The notes: generated by a model not told the origin, from the letters alone. Shown: positions 1 to 9,524, counted from the first letter of the stretch. The stretch is DNA of 64,000 nt from Pirellulaceae bacterium (GCA_026004775.1 BPJU01000014.1:1-64000); one strand, 5' to 3'. Numbers and translations: made by a program.

Positions 1-131
1 TTTTCGTTGAGGCTTTTCTGAGCGGTGATGTGCCAGTAGGGGCGAAGACGCACCCGGGAAGTACCGATATTGTCTAATGGCACAATCCACAATTGGGGTG
101 GTATCGGTTCCCGGCTCCGCCGGCAAAACCG

Positions 132-180
132 TAGTGCCTGGCACCACGGTTTTCACGGTAAGCGTGGTGCCTGGCACCGT
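132..180. repeat. pair of GTGCCTGGCACC palindromic repeats
   Basis: Two copies of the palindrome GTGCCTGGCACC (about 136-147 and 169-180) lie in the same orientation. The first is followed by ACGGTTTTCACGGTAAGC, so the unit looks like a small tandem or REP-like repeat. No coding role is apparent. Confidence 0.5.
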
Positions 181-693
181 TGTTTCGCCGAGGGTTGGTT
201 ATTGCGTGGCCCGGCACCGGCTCCCTCCACCGCCTCGCCCGCTTCTTCTCAGAGTCCAGCCCTCGGAGCTCCGGGTTAGCGGAAGCTCGCCCATTGGTCC
301 GCGGAAAGGTTAGCACCTAGTCCATTGATCTTGAAGACCGACACCGCGGTGTCGAGTGCCAAATGACCGACTGGCGAATGACCACGTCGCACGGTAGCGG
401 CATACGCAAATCCTTCCAACCAGAAATCATTCTGTGACGAAGCACTACGGGGCACCAGTCAAAGGAAAAAGAGCTCCCTCGGCAGGCATCTCCCCTTGCC
501 AATTCTCAACTTATGCGGCAGGATTTAGGGTTTACAGGTGGAAGGGACGGACCGGGGCTCTATCCAGGGCCCCGCCTGCGGTAGGCGTAGATGGGATAGG
601 ACTGTGCGCGGTCCTTCGCGCTGTCCTTGGTATAGATGCCTTGGCCGCTCGGTAAACAGACCAGCGCACGGCATAGAGATGCAGGGTATTGAC

Positions 694-700
694 GGAGGAG
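694..700 (+). promoter_or_regulatory. ribosome binding site of rpsD
   Basis: GGAGGAG ends nine bases before the ATG at 710. It decides that start over the in-frame TTG at 689, which lies upstream of the site and would add seven residues before the conserved MGRYTGPK beginning. Confidence 0.8.
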
Positions 701-709
701 AAACGCCGT

Positions 710-1324
710 ATGGGGCGGTACACGGGACCCAAAGCGAGAGTCAACCGCCGGTTGAACACGATGGTTTACGAAAACCGCGGTGCAGTAAAGGCCCATCAGC
801 GGCGCGAGCAGCCGCCGGGGATGCATATCCGAGCCGGTCGTCTGTCCGAATACGGACAGGCGCTTCAGGAGAAGCAACGGATCAAGCACTATTACGGGCT
901 GGGTGAGCGCCAGTTGCGGCGTTTTTTCGAGATCGCATCGAAGCGTCCCGGAAATACCGGTGAAACGTTGCTGATCATGTGCGAGCAGCGACTGGATAAT
1001 GTGATCCGTCGAGCGGGCTTTGCCCAGACGCGGCCTCAGGCACGTCAAGGCGTGGTCCACGGACATTTCCAGGTCAACGGACACAAGGTGGATTGTCCGT
1101 CTTATTTGGTGCGCCCCGGCGATGTCATCACCGTGAAACCTCGGCCGAACCTGCTCAAGCTTTACCGCGAGCGGGTGGAAGAGCCGAAAGAGAACGTAGT
1201 TCCCGAATGGTTGGCCGTGGACACGGGCGAACTGAAAATTACGGTCGTCGGCGTGCCCGGTCCAGAAGATACCAGTTGCCCGGTCAAGAATGTGAATCTG
1301 GTGACCGAGTTCCTTACGCGGTAG
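710..1324 (+). CDS. rpsD: 30S ribosomal protein S4
   Basis: Encodes ribosomal protein S4 (204 residues, the usual bacterial length), a primary 16S rRNA-binding protein that nucleates assembly of the small-subunit body. The N-terminus MGRYTGPKARVNRRLN matches the S4 signature. The basic stretch RIKHYYGLGERQLRRFF follows, and the S4 RNA-binding fold covers roughly residues 95-155 (RLDNVIRRAGFAQTRPQARQ, then GHFQVNGHKVD and RPGDVITV). The N-terminal zinc-cysteine set of some S4 proteins is absent. It stands alone and is not next to rpsM, rpsK or rpoA; the next gene downstream is lpdA after about 200 bases. Confidence 0.97.
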   Translation: MGRYTGPKARVNRRLNTMVYENRGAVKAHQRREQPPGMHIRAGRLSEYGQALQEKQRIKHYYGLGERQLRRFFEIASKRPGNTGETLLIMCEQRLDNVIRRAGFAQTRPQARQGVVHGHFQVNGHKVDCPSYLVRPGDVITVKPRPNLLKLYRERVEEPKENVVPEWLAVDTGELKITVVGVPGPEDTSCPVKNVNLVTEFLTR

Positions 1325-1521
1325 CCTCCATTTGGACGATGGTCCTACCGTGCTCGCCGGGAACCGCGAGTTGGCCGCGGCGTCCAGTAGATTACCTCGC
1401 CCTGGCACGGGCAGCGGGCGGCGGGCCCGGTAGGGCAGGCGGCGCGCCCTTGCTGGCGATTTGAGCCCGGTTCGAATTCTGCTCTTGACAAGGCGCGGGA
1501 GATCAAAAGAAGGATTGCCAC

Positions 1522-2961
1522 ATGCATACACAGCTTGCCGTGCTCGGCGGCGGCCCAGGAGGCTACACGGCCGCTTTCCTGGCAGCCGATCTGGGGGCTG
1601 AAGTGACACTGGTGGAAGCCGACCCACGGCTGGGAGGTACGTGCCTGCTGCGAGGCTGCATTCCTTCGAAAGCTCTTCTGCATGTGGCCTTCCTGATCGG
1701 TGAAATAGAACAACTGGCCGGCGACTGGGGAGTATCGTACCAGAAGTCCGGTATCGACTTGGATAAACTCCGCCAGCGCAAGAACCAGATCATCGCCACG
1801 TTGTCTGCCGGGCTGAAGCAACTGGCTCGCCGGCGCAACGTCCGCGTCGTCCACGCCCGCGGAGTGCTCCAAGACGCGGCAACTTTGCGTCTGGAAGGCG
1901 ACGATCCCTCGATCCCGGACGATCGATTGCTCTCCTTCGACTCCCTGATTCTGGCCACTGGCTCGCTCCCCGCTCGGCCTCCCATCCTGGGTGTCGATTC
2001 ACCGGGTGTCTTCGACTCGACGGGAGCCCTGGAACTGCCTGATCTTCCCGGGTCGCTGTTGGTGGTCGGTGGAGGCTACATCGGCCTTGAGCTAGGGACC
2101 GTCTATGCGCGGTTGGGAACAGCGGTGTCGGTAGTGGAATTGACCGAGGGCCTGTTGCCCGGGGTAGATCGCGACCTGGTACGGCCTTTGGAGAAGCGAC
2201 TACATCGTCTGTTCGACGGCCGGATTTATCTCAACACGCGGCTTGGGTCGATCGCTCGGGATGGCGACAAGTTCGTGGCGACGTTCGAAGGGCCGGGCAA
2301 ATTTGGTGTCGAACGATTCGATCGGGTGCTGGTGGCCACGGGGCGGCGTCCGGCCACGTCCGGCTTGGGGCTGGAGAAAGCCGGGGTGCGCGTGGATGAA
2401 CGAGGTTTCGTCCGGCACGACGGCTCGATGCGAACGGACAACCCGCGCATTTGGGTTATCGGTGACGCGGCCGGTGAACCGATGTTGGCGCATAAGGCGG
2501 TGCATGAAGCACGTGTGGCTGTAGAGAGTATCTTAGGTGAGCCGGCGGCATTTGACAAAGTCGCTATCCCGGCTGTGGTGTTTACGGATCCGGAGATCGC
2601 CTGGACCGGCCTGACTGAAGAAGCGGCCAAGCGGGAGCAGGTGCCGTACGAGGTGTTTACTTACCCATGGGCTGCCAGCGGTCGGGCCCAGGCGATCGGA
2701 CGTACCGAAGGGCTCACCAAATGGCTGGTCGACCCGGCCTCGCAACGCCTGCTTGGATGTGGCATCGTCGGCCCCGGGGCAGGAGAACTAATAAGCGAAG
2801 CAACACTGGCCATCGAAATGGGCTGTGAAGTACGCGATGTGGCCGACACTATCCACCCGCATCCGACCTTGAGTGAAACGTTGATGAACGCTGCCGAACT
2901 GTTTTTCGGGACGGCCACGGAAATCTATAAACCGCGCCGTGTGGCTCAGGAAAGTTCCTGA
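1522..2961 (+). CDS. lpdA: dihydrolipoyl dehydrogenase (E3 of 2-oxoacid dehydrogenase complexes)
   Basis: FAD-dependent enzyme that reoxidises dihydrolipoamide on E2 with NAD+, completing the pyruvate dehydrogenase cycle in the cytoplasm. The 479 residues show the N-terminal FAD motif GGGPGGYTAAFLAADLGAEV and the redox-active disulfide CLLRGCIPSK (near residues 40-46). The NAD-binding motif VVGGGYIGLELG, the second FAD motif WVIGDAAGEPMLAHKA and the C-terminal active-site HPHPTLSE also follow. AAGAAGGA lies about seven bases before the ATG. It is the first gene of lpdA-aceE-aceF; the next start is about 50 bases downstream, so the three are probably co-transcribed. Confidence 0.96.
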   Translation: MHTQLAVLGGGPGGYTAAFLAADLGAEVTLVEADPRLGGTCLLRGCIPSKALLHVAFLIGEIEQLAGDWGVSYQKSGIDLDKLRQRKNQIIATLSAGLKQLARRRNVRVVHARGVLQDAATLRLEGDDPSIPDDRLLSFDSLILATGSLPARPPILGVDSPGVFDSTGALELPDLPGSLLVVGGGYIGLELGTVYARLGTAVSVVELTEGLLPGVDRDLVRPLEKRLHRLFDGRIYLNTRLGSIARDGDKFVATFEGPGKFGVERFDRVLVATGRRPATSGLGLEKAGVRVDERGFVRHDGSMRTDNPRIWVIGDAAGEPMLAHKAVHEARVAVESILGEPAAFDKVAIPAVVFTDPEIAWTGLTEEAAKREQVPYEVFTYPWAASGRAQAIGRTEGLTKWLVDPASQRLLGCGIVGPGAGELISEATLAIEMGCEVRDVADTIHPHPTLSETLMNAAELFFGTATEIYKPRRVAQESS

Positions 2962-3010
2962 ACCGCCGGCCGATGGTCCCCAGACGCCCCTTTCCGAAGG
3001 AGCCTCGGTG

Positions 3011-5740
3011 ATGGACGAAGTCAATACGGCTCGCGGTCAAGTTGATCGCAGTCCCCTCACGCAGCCGCTGAATTCTTCCATCCACGATCCGGACCCGGCC
3101 GAAACCCAGGAATGGCTCGAAGCGCTCGACTACGTCCTGCAAAGCAAGGGGCCGGATCGTGTCAAGTACTTGCTTACGCTGCTGGACCAACGGGCCCGGC
3201 AGGCGGGTGTGGAAGATATTCCCATCGCCATCAACACTCCCTATATCAACACCATCCCCGCCTCCAAACAGCCTCCCTATCCCGGCAATCGCGAAATCGA
3301 GCGGCGGATCAAAAGCATTGTGCGCTGGAATGCGATGGCAATGGTTTCCCGCCAGAACAAATTGGAGGAGGGCATCGGCGGGCATATCTCCACCTTTGCC
3401 TCGGCGGCCACCTTGTATGAAGTGGCGTTCAACCATTTTTTCCGGGGGCGAGGTCCGAGCGGGTATGACGGCGACCAGATCTATTTTCAAGGCCATGCTT
3501 CTCCAGGTATCTATGCGCGTGCTTTTTTGGAGGGCCGGCTGACAGAAGAGCATCTGAAGAACTTCCGGCATGAGCTGCGCGACGCGCCCGGGCTTTCTTC
3601 GTATCCGCATCCCTGGCTGATGCCCGATTTTTGGGAATTTCCCACCGTATCGATGGGGTTGGGGCCGATCATGGCGATCTACCAGGCGCGCTTCAACCGC
3701 TATCTCCAGGACCGCGGAATCAAGAAGACGGATCACCAGCGCGTGTGGGCTTTTCTGGGGGACGGCGAGTGTGACGAGCCGGAAACGTTGGGAGCCATCA
3801 CGCTGGCTGCTCGCGAGCAGTTGGATAATTTGGTTTTCGTCATCAACTGCAACCTCCAGCGGCTGGACGGCCCGGTACGTGGTAATGGCAAGATCATCCA
3901 GGAATTGGAAGCGCTTTTCCGCGGCGCCGGTTGGAATGTGATCAAAGTGATCTGGGGCGATGATTGGGACCCGTTGTTAGAAAAAGATCATACGGGGCTG
4001 CTGGTCAAACGCATGGAAGAAGTCGTCGACGGGCAGTATCAAAAATACACGTGCATGCCGGGGTCGTACATCCGCGAGCATTTTTTTGGAAAATATCCGG
4101 AACTGCTCAAACTGGTCGCCAACTACTCTGACGAAAAGTTGGAAAAGATGCGCCGCGGCGGGCATGACCCCGAAAAAGTTTATGCCGCGTACAAAGCGGC
4201 GGTCGAATGCAAGGGCCGCCCCACGGTGATCCTTGCCAAGACGATCAAAGGATACGGCCTGGGTGAGGCAGGTGAGGGGCGGAACATCACGCACCAGCAG
4301 AAAAAATTGAATGAACAACAACTGCTGGAATTTCGCAGCCGGTTTGGCATTCCCATTTCGGACAAGGAAGTGGCGGACGCTCCCTTCTACAAGCCGGCTG
4401 CGGATAGCGTGGAGATGCGCTATTTGCGCGAGCGGCGGGAGGCTCTGGGTGGGTTTGTCCCCAGCCGGCCTACCACGCATCCCCGAACCGAAGTACCGAC
4501 GCTCGACGAGTACGCGGAATTCCTGGAAGGAAGCCAGGGCAAAGAGTTGTCGACTACGATGGCGGTAGTGCGGCTGCTCCGCAAATTGTGCCGCGATCCG
4601 AAGATTGGCCGTTACATTGTCCCGATCGTGCCGGATGAATCGCGCACGTTCGGTATGGAAGGAATGTTCCGCGAAGTCGGCATCTATTCGCACGTCGGGC
4701 AATTATATGAACCGGTCGACTCCGACCAGTTTATGTATTATAAGGAAGCCAAGGACGGTCAGATCCTGGAAGAGGGGATCACGGAGGCCGGGGCGATGTC
4801 GTCGTTCATCGCTGCCGGTACGGCCTACGCCACACATGGCGTGAACATGATTCCCTTTTTCATCTTCTACTCGATGTTTGGCTTCCAGCGTGTAGGAGAT
4901 CTGATTTGGGCGGCTGGAGATATTCGAGCCAAAGGGTTTTTGATCGGTGGCACGGCGGGCCGTACAACGCTCAGCGGCGAAGGTCTCCAGCATCAGGACG
5001 GCCACAGTCTTCTGCTGGCGAGCGTCTATCCAACGGTTCGGGCCTACGACCCGGCCTTCGCTTACGAATATGCTATCATCGTCCTGGACGGACTGCGCCG
5101 GCTGTACCAGGAAGGCGAGACTGCTATGTACTATTTGACGGCCGAGAATGAGAACTACCCGATGCCGGCCGCCCCGGAAGGCGTGCAGGAAGGAGTGATT
5201 CGCGGCATCTACCCGTTCTCCACTTGGCACGTCGAAGGCTCCAACTTGTCGGTCGAGTTGTTCGGCAGCGGTGCTATCCTTCGCTGTGTGCTGGAAGCCC
5301 AGCAACTGTTGGCTGAACGATTCCAAGTTTCCAGCACCGTATGGAGCGTCACCAGTTATGGCCAATTACGCCGCGATGCCCTGGCCGCCGAACGCTGGAA
5401 CATGCTCCACCCGACCGAGCCGCCTCGGCAGCCGTATGTGCAACAGGTTCTCGCCGGGCACAGCGGCCCGTTCATCGCGGCGTCTGACTATGTGCGAGCC
5501 GTGCCGGAACAGATCACGCGCTGGATCCCGGGCGATTATTTCGTCCTGGGCACAGACGGTTTCGGCCGCAGTGAGAACCGTACCCGGCTTCGCCGGTTTT
5601 TCGAAGTCGACGCCCAATGCATCACGATAGCCGCGTTGTATCGGTTGAGCCGATTGGGCAGGATATCGCCTCAGATGGTGGCCGATGCAATTCGGCAGTT
5701 GGATGTAGATCCGGAAAAAGTGGACCCGGCCACGGCATAA
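3011..5740 (+). CDS. aceE: pyruvate dehydrogenase E1 component, homodimeric type
   Basis: Thiamine-diphosphate enzyme that decarboxylates pyruvate and transfers the acetyl group to lipoyl-E2. At about 909 residues it is the long single-chain (AceE) type rather than the alpha/beta type. The ThDP/Mg motif appears as FLGDGECDEPE followed by VFVINCNLQRLDGPVRGNG (about residues 248-290). The pyrimidine-binding and transketolase-like parts are also present (TIKGYGLGEAGEGRN; PIVPDESRTFGMEGMFR). AAGGAG at 2997-3002 points to the ATG at 3011; a GTG at 3008 is possible but closer to the site than usual. It sits between lpdA and aceF, as expected for one complex. Confidence 0.96.
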   Translation: MDEVNTARGQVDRSPLTQPLNSSIHDPDPAETQEWLEALDYVLQSKGPDRVKYLLTLLDQRARQAGVEDIPIAINTPYINTIPASKQPPYPGNREIERRIKSIVRWNAMAMVSRQNKLEEGIGGHISTFASAATLYEVAFNHFFRGRGPSGYDGDQIYFQGHASPGIYARAFLEGRLTEEHLKNFRHELRDAPGLSSYPHPWLMPDFWEFPTVSMGLGPIMAIYQARFNRYLQDRGIKKTDHQRVWAFLGDGECDEPETLGAITLAAREQLDNLVFVINCNLQRLDGPVRGNGKIIQELEALFRGAGWNVIKVIWGDDWDPLLEKDHTGLLVKRMEEVVDGQYQKYTCMPGSYIREHFFGKYPELLKLVANYSDEKLEKMRRGGHDPEKVYAAYKAAVECKGRPTVILAKTIKGYGLGEAGEGRNITHQQKKLNEQQLLEFRSRFGIPISDKEVADAPFYKPAADSVEMRYLRERREALGGFVPSRPTTHPRTEVPTLDEYAEFLEGSQGKELSTTMAVVRLLRKLCRDPKIGRYIVPIVPDESRTFGMEGMFREVGIYSHVGQLYEPVDSDQFMYYKEAKDGQILEEGITEAGAMSSFIAAGTAYATHGVNMIPFFIFYSMFGFQRVGDLIWAAGDIRAKGFLIGGTAGRTTLSGEGLQHQDGHSLLLASVYPTVRAYDPAFAYEYAIIVLDGLRRLYQEGETAMYYLTAENENYPMPAAPEGVQEGVIRGIYPFSTWHVEGSNLSVELFGSGAILRCVLEAQQLLAERFQVSSTVWSVTSYGQLRRDALAAERWNMLHPTEPPRQPYVQQVLAGHSGPFIAASDYVRAVPEQITRWIPGDYFVLGTDGFGRSENRTRLRRFFEVDAQCITIAALYRLSRLGRISPQMVADAIRQLDVDPEKVDPATA

Positions 5741-5819
5741 TATCGTGATCGGGGTTGCGGACACAAAAACATTCCAGCCGAGTGGCGCTGGTTCGCTTTC
5801 TGGGAGGCAATTGCGAGCG

Positions 5820-7214
5820 ATGGCGATCGACGTTCCACTGCCGGAATTGGGTGAAGGAGTCGACTCGGCTGATGTGCTGGAGGTACTGGTGGCCGAGGGC
5901 GACCGACTGGAAAAAGACCAGGGCATCGTCGAGATCGAAACGGACAAGGCGACCGTCACCGTGCCGACTCCGCATGCCGGAGTGGTACGCAAAGTGCACG
6001 TGCAGCGAGGCCAAGCGATACGCCCTGGGGCTATCCTGATCACGATCGATCCGGTTAGCTCCCCCAAGGAGGCTCCTGCCGGAAGTCCCCCCAAGGAAGA
6101 GCCGGTAGCAACTTCCTCCCATACGGGCGTGCCGATTAGTTCCAAGACTGCTCCTGTAAGTGAGCCTGCCGCCGGTGTTGCTCCACCGCCAAAGGTCGGC
6201 AGACCTGTTTCGGAACCTGTAGCCGAGCCGCCCGCTGCGGCTCATCGGCCCACCTCCGCCAAAGTACCCGAACCGGCAGGGGCGCCGTTGACGAGCGGCT
6301 TACCCCCCGTGCAACCGTCGTCCGCCCCAACCTTGCCGCCGGTGCCGGCCGGCCCGGCTATTCGGCGTTTTGCTCGAGAAGTCGGCGTCGACCTGCGGCG
6401 CGTCAAAGGGACCGGACCAGGGGGCCGGATCACTCGTGAAGATGTGCTGGAGGTGGTGCGGGCGGCCAGCCAGGCTCTAGGAGCCAAGGCGGCGACGGCC
6501 AGCGATGCTTGGGGGCCGATTCGCGTGGAACGGCTCAGCAAAATCCGGCGCACCATCGCCGAAAAAATGCATGCTTCGTGGACGACCGTCCCCCGAGTAA
6601 CCAATTTCGATGACGCGGACGTCACGGAGCTGGAACGCATCCGGCAAGCCAGTAAGGCCGATTATGCCAGCAAGGGGATCAAGCTGACGGCTTTGCCGTT
6701 CGTGATCAAGGCGGTCGCCATGGCCCTGCGGGCGCATCCGCAGTTGAACGCTTCCTTGGATTTGGAACACGACCAGGTGATTTTCAAGGAATACGTGCAT
6801 ATCGGTGTAGCGGTCGATTCCGAGCGAGGCTTGGTCGTACCGGTGTTGCGCGACGCGGATCAGAAATCGATCCCGGAAATCGCCCGCTGCCTTGCCCAGT
6901 TGGCGGAAAAAGTCCGCAACAACGATTACACGGTAGACGACCTTCGCGGCGGCACGTTCACGGTCAGCAACCTGGGGGCCATCGGCGGGACATACTCGAC
7001 ACCCATCGTCAACGTTCCGGAGGTTGCCATTCTGTTGGTGGGCCGGTCGCGAAAGATGCCGGTGGTTGTCGACGACCAGATCGCCATCCGATTGATGATG
7101 CCCTTGAGCCTATCGTACGATCATCGGCTGGTGGATGGTGCGGCTGCCGCTCGGTTCTTGAATGACGTCATCGGTTATCTCGAAACGCCCAGCCGGTTGC
7201 TGCTGGCTCCGTGA
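5820..7214 (+). CDS. aceF: dihydrolipoamide acetyltransferase (E2 of pyruvate dehydrogenase)
   Basis: Core E2 subunit that carries acetyl groups on a lipoyl-lysine and passes them to CoA. One lipoyl domain fills residues 1-80, with its attachment lysine in EIETDKATV near residue 43. A long Pro/Ala/Ser/Val-rich linker follows (about 85-175), then the peripheral subunit-binding domain (AIRRFAREVGVDLRRVKGTG, about 178-212). The catalytic domain ends with the CoA-transferase motif SYDHRLVDGAAAARF. The ATG at 5820 gives a start flush with the lipoyl domain and has GGGAGG 12 bases upstream. An in-frame GTG at 5745, four bases after aceE, would add 25 unconserved residues. Only one lipoyl domain is present. 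Confidence 0.95.
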   Translation: MAIDVPLPELGEGVDSADVLEVLVAEGDRLEKDQGIVEIETDKATVTVPTPHAGVVRKVHVQRGQAIRPGAILITIDPVSSPKEAPAGSPPKEEPVATSSHTGVPISSKTAPVSEPAAGVAPPPKVGRPVSEPVAEPPAAAHRPTSAKVPEPAGAPLTSGLPPVQPSSAPTLPPVPAGPAIRRFAREVGVDLRRVKGTGPGGRITREDVLEVVRAASQALGAKAATASDAWGPIRVERLSKIRRTIAEKMHASWTTVPRVTNFDDADVTELERIRQASKADYASKGIKLTALPFVIKAVAMALRAHPQLNASLDLEHDQVIFKEYVHIGVAVDSERGLVVPVLRDADQKSIPEIARCLAQLAEKVRNNDYTVDDLRGGTFTVSNLGAIGGTYSTPIVNVPEVAILLVGRSRKMPVVVDDQIAIRLMMPLSLSYDHRLVDGAAAARFLNDVIGYLETPSRLLLAP

Positions 7215-7319
7215 TTCTTCGCCGGTTGCGTCGGCTTGTCCGCTTCGGTCCAATATGTCTGGCACGAGCCGAGGGCTCGCGGCGCGCAGCCGTGCAGGCC
7301 ATAGAGGAGTCGAAGGCGG

Positions 7320-8906
7320 ATGGCCATCCAAGAACAACCAGCCCGTGCATCGATCGCCACATGGGAGGCTCCCCCGAGGACAGTCGCCGGCATTCTTTAC
7401 CGGCTGGGGCCTGGGCTGATCATCGCCGGCTCGATTGTGGGCTCGGGCGAGCTGATTGCCACAACCAAGACCGGTGCCGAAGCCGGCATGGCCCTGTTAT
7501 GGCTGATCATCCTGGGCTGCGTGATCAAGGTTTTTGTTCAGGTCGAGTTCGGGCGCTTTTCGATCGTCAATGGCCTGACCACGATGGATGGTCTCAACCA
7601 GGTACCCGGCCCTCGCTTGGGAAGCGGCAACTGGATTGTGTGGTATTGGTTCATCATGTTCTTGGCCAGCATGGGACAACTGGGGGGTATCGTGGGAGGA
7701 GTGGGCCAAGCCATGGCGATCAGCGTTCCGCTGACGGAAGCCGGGCGCCGATACAACCAGTATTTGGATGCCGCCAGCGAGCGGCAGGTGATTCAAGCAG
7801 AGTTGCGGCTGCTGCAGCGCCTGCCGGCAACTTCCGAGCGACAGCAGCGGATCACCAATCTGAAGAGAGGTTTGGAAAAGCTGGAACAATTCCTCAATCA
7901 GGATAGCCCACCGCCTGCCCAGGATTCCTACTTGTGGGCGACGTTGATTACCGTGGTGACGAGCGTCCTACTGGTATTGGGGCGATATGCCTTCATCCAG
8001 AATGCGGCCACACTGATGGTTGCGATTTTCACGCTCTTGACCGTCATGACAGTGGCGATGCTCCAGATGAGCGACGTGTGGCATATCGGATGGGACCAGT
8101 TGCTGTACGGGCTGGGCTTTCATTTGCCGGAGGCGCCGGCGACGCGCACCAGCCACTTTTCCCCGCTGGGAACGGCTTTGGCCACCTTCGGGATTATCGG
8201 CGTCGGTGCCAGCGAATTGGTGGCTTATCCCTACTGGTGTCTGGAGAAAGGCTATGCGCGGTACACAGGACCGCGCGAAGCGTCTGACCAATGGGCCGAA
8301 CGAGCTCGCGGTTGGATGCGCGTCATGCGCTGGGACGCCTTTTGTTCCCTGTTGATTTACACCTTCGCCACGGTCGCATTCTATCTTCTGGGAGCGGGCG
8401 TGCTGCACCGCTGCGGATTGAATCCCGAAAAAGACGAAATGATCCGCACCTTGTCGGTGATGTATGAGCCGGTATTCGGGCGCTGGGCAACCGTGTTGTT
8501 CCTGTTCGGCGCGTTTGCCGTGCTGTATTCGACGTTCTTTGTGGCGAATGCCAGTTTGGCTCGAGTGCTGGCCGACGTGCTGCGGGTGTTAGGGTTGGCG
8601 AGCACCACTGCCATGGATTACCGGCGCCGGGTTTACGTCTTCTCCGGGGTGCTGCCTTTCGTTTGTCTGGTGATTTATCAATGGGTTCGCCAACCTGCGT
8701 TGCTGGTATTGATAAGTGGGGTGGTACAAGCCGTGATGCTCCCGATGTTAGCTTGCGCGGCCATCTTCTTTCGCTATTATCGCTGCGACTCGCGTATCGC
8801 CCCCGGACGTTTCTGGGATGTGTGGTTGTGGATATCGGCAGCCGGAATGTCGGTGGCGGGCCTGTACGCGCTATGGGATACGTTGAGGAGCGCCGTTTCC
8901 CGCTAA
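7320..8906 (+). CDS. Nramp-like (SLC11-related) divalent metal transporter homologue
   Basis: A 528-residue multi-pass inner-membrane protein. The opening LYRLGPGLIIAGSIVGSGEL is typical of the Nramp/APC-fold superfamily and around ten more hydrophobic helices follow. The first helix reads SIVGSGE where canonical Nramp transporters have the metal-binding DPGN. I do not see the matching MPH motif in the sixth-helix region, which reads GVGASELVAYPYW. A charged, coiled-coil-like insert of about 60 residues (RQVIQAELRLLQRL through RGLEKLEQFLNQ) sits between early helices. Family membership looks sound, but Mn/Fe transport cannot be assumed and the substrate is unknown. It lies 105 bases after aceF on the same strand. 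Confidence 0.8.
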   Translation: MAIQEQPARASIATWEAPPRTVAGILYRLGPGLIIAGSIVGSGELIATTKTGAEAGMALLWLIILGCVIKVFVQVEFGRFSIVNGLTTMDGLNQVPGPRLGSGNWIVWYWFIMFLASMGQLGGIVGGVGQAMAISVPLTEAGRRYNQYLDAASERQVIQAELRLLQRLPATSERQQRITNLKRGLEKLEQFLNQDSPPPAQDSYLWATLITVVTSVLLVLGRYAFIQNAATLMVAIFTLLTVMTVAMLQMSDVWHIGWDQLLYGLGFHLPEAPATRTSHFSPLGTALATFGIIGVGASELVAYPYWCLEKGYARYTGPREASDQWAERARGWMRVMRWDAFCSLLIYTFATVAFYLLGAGVLHRCGLNPEKDEMIRTLSVMYEPVFGRWATVLFLFGAFAVLYSTFFVANASLARVLADVLRVLGLASTTAMDYRRRVYVFSGVLPFVCLVIYQWVRQPALLVLISGVVQAVMLPMLACAAIFFRYYRCDSRIAPGRFWDVWLWISAAGMSVAGLYALWDTLRSAVSR

Positions 8907-9233
8907 CTCGTTCGTCGACCGGCCCAACATACATTTGGCTCGGCTATTTCCTGAATGTCGCTGATTCTCTTTCAACATCCGTACCTGGTACGCGCTCGGC
9001 ATCCGACCACGGTCGCACGGCACCGAGGCTTGAGGGGGCTTTCGTGAAGCGCAGAACAAGTACCCCTTAAGCCGCAGGAATCCGTCTGTTTCTACGGATG
9101 TCGAGTCGGACATCACCAGACGTACCGGCACATTTTCTCTAAACGTCAGCGTCTTCCCTGCCGATACAATCAGTGCAGTCTCTACGTCTCAATCTGCTTC
9201 GGTAGAGAGCCCGTGCTGAGGAGAGAAGCAACG
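8907..9233. other. intergenic region without recognised gene
   Basis: Between the Nramp-like gene and the small lipoprotein I see no supported gene, tRNA-like fold or strong terminator. The palindrome GTACCTGGTAC lies near 8981-8991. The ribosome binding site of the next gene (GAGGAG, 9218-9223) is at the 3' end. Confidence 0.5.
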
Positions 9234-9524
9234 ATGGGAGGACGCCGGGTGCGATGTGTTGGTAGATGGCTGCTGGGTGGATGGTTGCTAGCGGCAGGGC
9301 TGGGTTGCCGTGTTTGCCCGGTGCCGGCCGATTACAGTTACAACTATTACGGCGGCGCGGTTGCGCGGGCCAATCCGTACGAGGGCCGAGTCGGATCGGC
9401 ATTTGACGACGGCAGTTGGCTTTCGGAGGAAGCCGTTCTCGATTCGGACTTGCCCCCCGAAGACGCCTACTTTGAAGCATCCTACCCGCCGGTCGACTCC
9501 GTCGATGTGGCGGTGGCGCCCTAA
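9234..9524 (+). CDS. small putative lipoprotein of unknown function
   Basis: A 96-residue protein with a basic N-terminus (MGGRRVRCVGRWLL), a hydrophobic stretch (GGWLLAAG) and a lipobox-like LAAGLGC, so it is probably exported and lipid-anchored. The mature part is acidic and rich in Tyr, Pro and Asp (DYSYNYYGGAV, SDLPPEDAYFEASYPP), with no domain I recognise. GAGGAG at 9218-9223 supports the ATG at 9234 over the GTG at 9213, which precedes the site. Short Tyr/Pro-rich lipoproteins of this kind are common in planctomycetes but have no assigned role. It is convergent with the next gene. Confidence 0.65.
   Translation: MGGRRVRCVGRWLLGGWLLAAGLGCRVCPVPADYSYNYYGGAVARANPYEGRVGSAFDDGSWLSEEAVLDSDLPPEDAYFEASYPPVDSVDVAVAP

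Larger units (their letters stand above)
1..709. other. gene-free leader region upstream of rpsD
   Basis: I find no convincing gene here. The open frames are GC-rich and low-complexity, and none has a ribosome binding site or a recognisable motif. Between about 130 and 180 the motif GTGCCTGGCACC occurs twice, each copy a perfect palindrome, about 33 bases apart. Such palindromes look like dispersed intergenic repeats rather than coding sequence. The 3' part should hold the rpsD promoter, but I could not pick a clear -35/-10 pair. Confidence 0.5.

Noticed and set aside
74-316. Overlapping open frames on both strands at the window start
   Set aside because: They translate palindromic repeats (HGFHGKRGAWH-like), with no ribosome binding site or conservation signal.
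1400-1485. Possible tRNA suggested by GGTTCGAATTC near 1470
   Set aside because: The bases flanking the TTCGAAT loop do not form a T-stem and no matching acceptor or anticodon arm exists.
560-1627. Open frame of 355 codons on the reverse strand across rpsD
   Set aside because: It is antisense to a certain ribosomal protein gene, has Arg/Pro/Leu-rich composition typical of GC-rich shadows, and shows no motif.
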